Shown: positions 4,706 through 5,227 of the stretch, in pieces
How the letters are laid out: the number at the start of each line of letters is the position of its first letter
Numbering within the stretch: position 1 is the stretch's first letter
Assembly (NCBI GenBank): GCA_030745955.1
Contig: JASLNQ010000170.1
Coordinates: 1-5,227 of the forward strand
Length of the DNA: 5,227 bases
Reading direction: 5' to 3'
Origin: Dehalococcoidia bacterium
GTDB lineage: Bacteria; Chloroflexota; Dehalococcoidia; UBA1151; UBA1328
Notes under the pieces: generated by a model
Told to the model about the DNA's origin: nothing
Database searches by the model: none
The model's input: the letters and a program-made list of their open reading frames with translations, nothing else
Position numbers and translations under genes: made by a program

Positions 4706-5227
4706 TAGAGAGATCAGGCTGGTGTGAGCTGCTCCCTGAGAGCTTGGTTCGATAGTTTACGTCGTGTGATCGTCCTGTCCTTCACCTCCCTTCTCCGACC
4801 GAGTATTTCGTCCCTTCGGCCAGCCAGCATGTCCGCCGGAGTAATGTCTTTGAGCGCCTTGTGGTACCGGCGATAGTTGTAGAAGTCGACGAACTTCCCG
4901 ATCGCAACCTCCAGTTCCCTCGGTACGTCGTAAGGCAGCTGGTTCACATCCCTCTTCAGCGTCTGGTGATAGCGCTCCAGCTTCCCGTTCGTCTGCGGGT
5001 GGTACGGCGCAGCTAGTACGTGCCGGATGCCTACCAACTGCAGGTACTCCCTGAACAGTCTCGAGACGTAGCCGGACCCATTGTCCGAGAGAAGCCTGGT
5101 CCGGTCCTCTACAGGCACACCGGTCATACCAGTCAGATCGATGGCATCCTGGACTACCTCAATCAGCGATGGCGTGGTCATGTCGACCTGCAGTCTCCAT
5201 GCCAGGATGAACCTGGAGAAGTCGTCA
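4671..5227 (-). mobile_element. insertion sequence, one end only; continues past the right edge
   Basis: The element is defined by the DDE transposase on the minus strand. Its transposase-3' end should lie between about 4640 and 4713. I place it at 4671, where the sequence TGTTGGACTTC begins, followed through 4696 by a short internal dyad ACTT-CAGCA-AAGT. This leaves about 43 bp between the end and the transposase stop. The 5'-TG end agrees with the TG...CA termini of IS3-type elements. The other terminus is outside the window, so neither the terminal inverted repeat nor a target duplication can be checked. Confidence 0.55.
4714..5227 (-). CDS. IS transposase, DDE/rve integrase core, C-terminal part (IS3/IS481-like), partial
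   Basis: The frame is open to the right edge, so the 171 visible residues are the C-terminal part of the protein. The ATG at 5181 is internal, because in-frame codons to its right encode DDFSRFILAWRLQVD, a conserved part of the catalytic core. Counting from that ATG, the second catalytic Asp is D33 (LLSDNGSGY) and the catalytic Glu is E69 (TNGKLERYHQTLK). They are separated by 35 residues, with a Lys seven residues after the Glu (K76). This is the DD(35)E signature of IS3-type transposases and retroviral integrases. The first catalytic Asp should lie beyond the edge. The C-terminus has the integrase-core tail FVDFYNYRRYHKAL...TPADMLAGRRDEIL (97-126) and ends in a basic stretch. Nothing in the visible part is broken, so it may be active. 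The exact IS family needs the missing N-terminal half. Confidence 0.9.
   Translation of the reverse strand, partial: DDFSRFILAWRLQVDMTTPSLIEVVQDAIDLTGMTGVPVEDRTRLLSDNGSGYVSRLFREYLQLVGIRHVLAAPYHPQTNGKLERYHQTLKRDVNQLPYDVPRELEVAIGKFVDFYNYRRYHKALKDITPADMLAGRRDEILGRRREVKDRTITRRKLSNQALREQLTPA

Noticed and set aside
4714..5181. Transposase starting at the ATG at 5181
   Set aside because: In-frame codons to the right of this ATG encode conserved integrase-core sequence (DDFSRFILAW), so the ATG is internal and the gene runs off the window.

Overview
The window comes from a GC-rich bacterial chromosome. Its two full-length genes are metabolic, and an insertion-sequence (IS) transposase is cut by the right edge. 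Nothing fixes the taxon. Penicillin-acylase-family (S45) hydrolases and acid-sugar dehydratases of the enolase superfamily occur together in many Proteobacteria, and enolase-superfamily expansions are known in marine Chloroflexi (SAR202). I would not go beyond 'high-GC, probably free-living bacterium'.

Layout, left to right. Positions 1-82 are an unassigned edge with a hairpin. A strong two-way Rho-independent terminator follows at 84-116. A 54-residue minus-strand gene (163-327) has a TTG start behind a good GGAG ribosome binding site and is not a recognised family. Its 3' side folds into successive hairpins that end in the terminator. Upstream of it, 350-513 is a distinctly AT-rich stretch packed with perfect dyads and 11-bp-phased direct repeats, which looks like a regulatory region. 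Positions 514-682 hold no convincing gene.

The centre is a divergent pair. An S45 penicillin-acylase-family Ntn hydrolase (688-3045, minus) and a D-galactonate-dehydratase-like member of the enolase superfamily (3252-4433, plus) are transcribed away from each other. The 206-bp gap between them holds two back-to-back sigma70-like promoters, whose -35 boxes are 11 bp apart, and a CGGTTA-N10-TAACCG dyad over the predicted acylase start point. This arrangement suggests co-regulation. A reasonable but unproven reading is a catabolic unit in which an amide-linked acid-sugar-type compound is hydrolysed and a sugar acid is then dehydrated to a 2-keto-3-deoxy acid. The acylase has no signal peptide, so both enzymes should be cytoplasmic. 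Its stop codon lies inside the loop of its own terminator.

The right end (about 4671-5227) is the end of an IS with a DDE transposase on the minus strand that continues past the window. Just before it, a short plus-strand ORF (4523-4705) begins with a lipoprotein-like signal and lipobox and ends within the putative IS terminus. It is probably the stump of a lipoprotein gene broken by the insertion.
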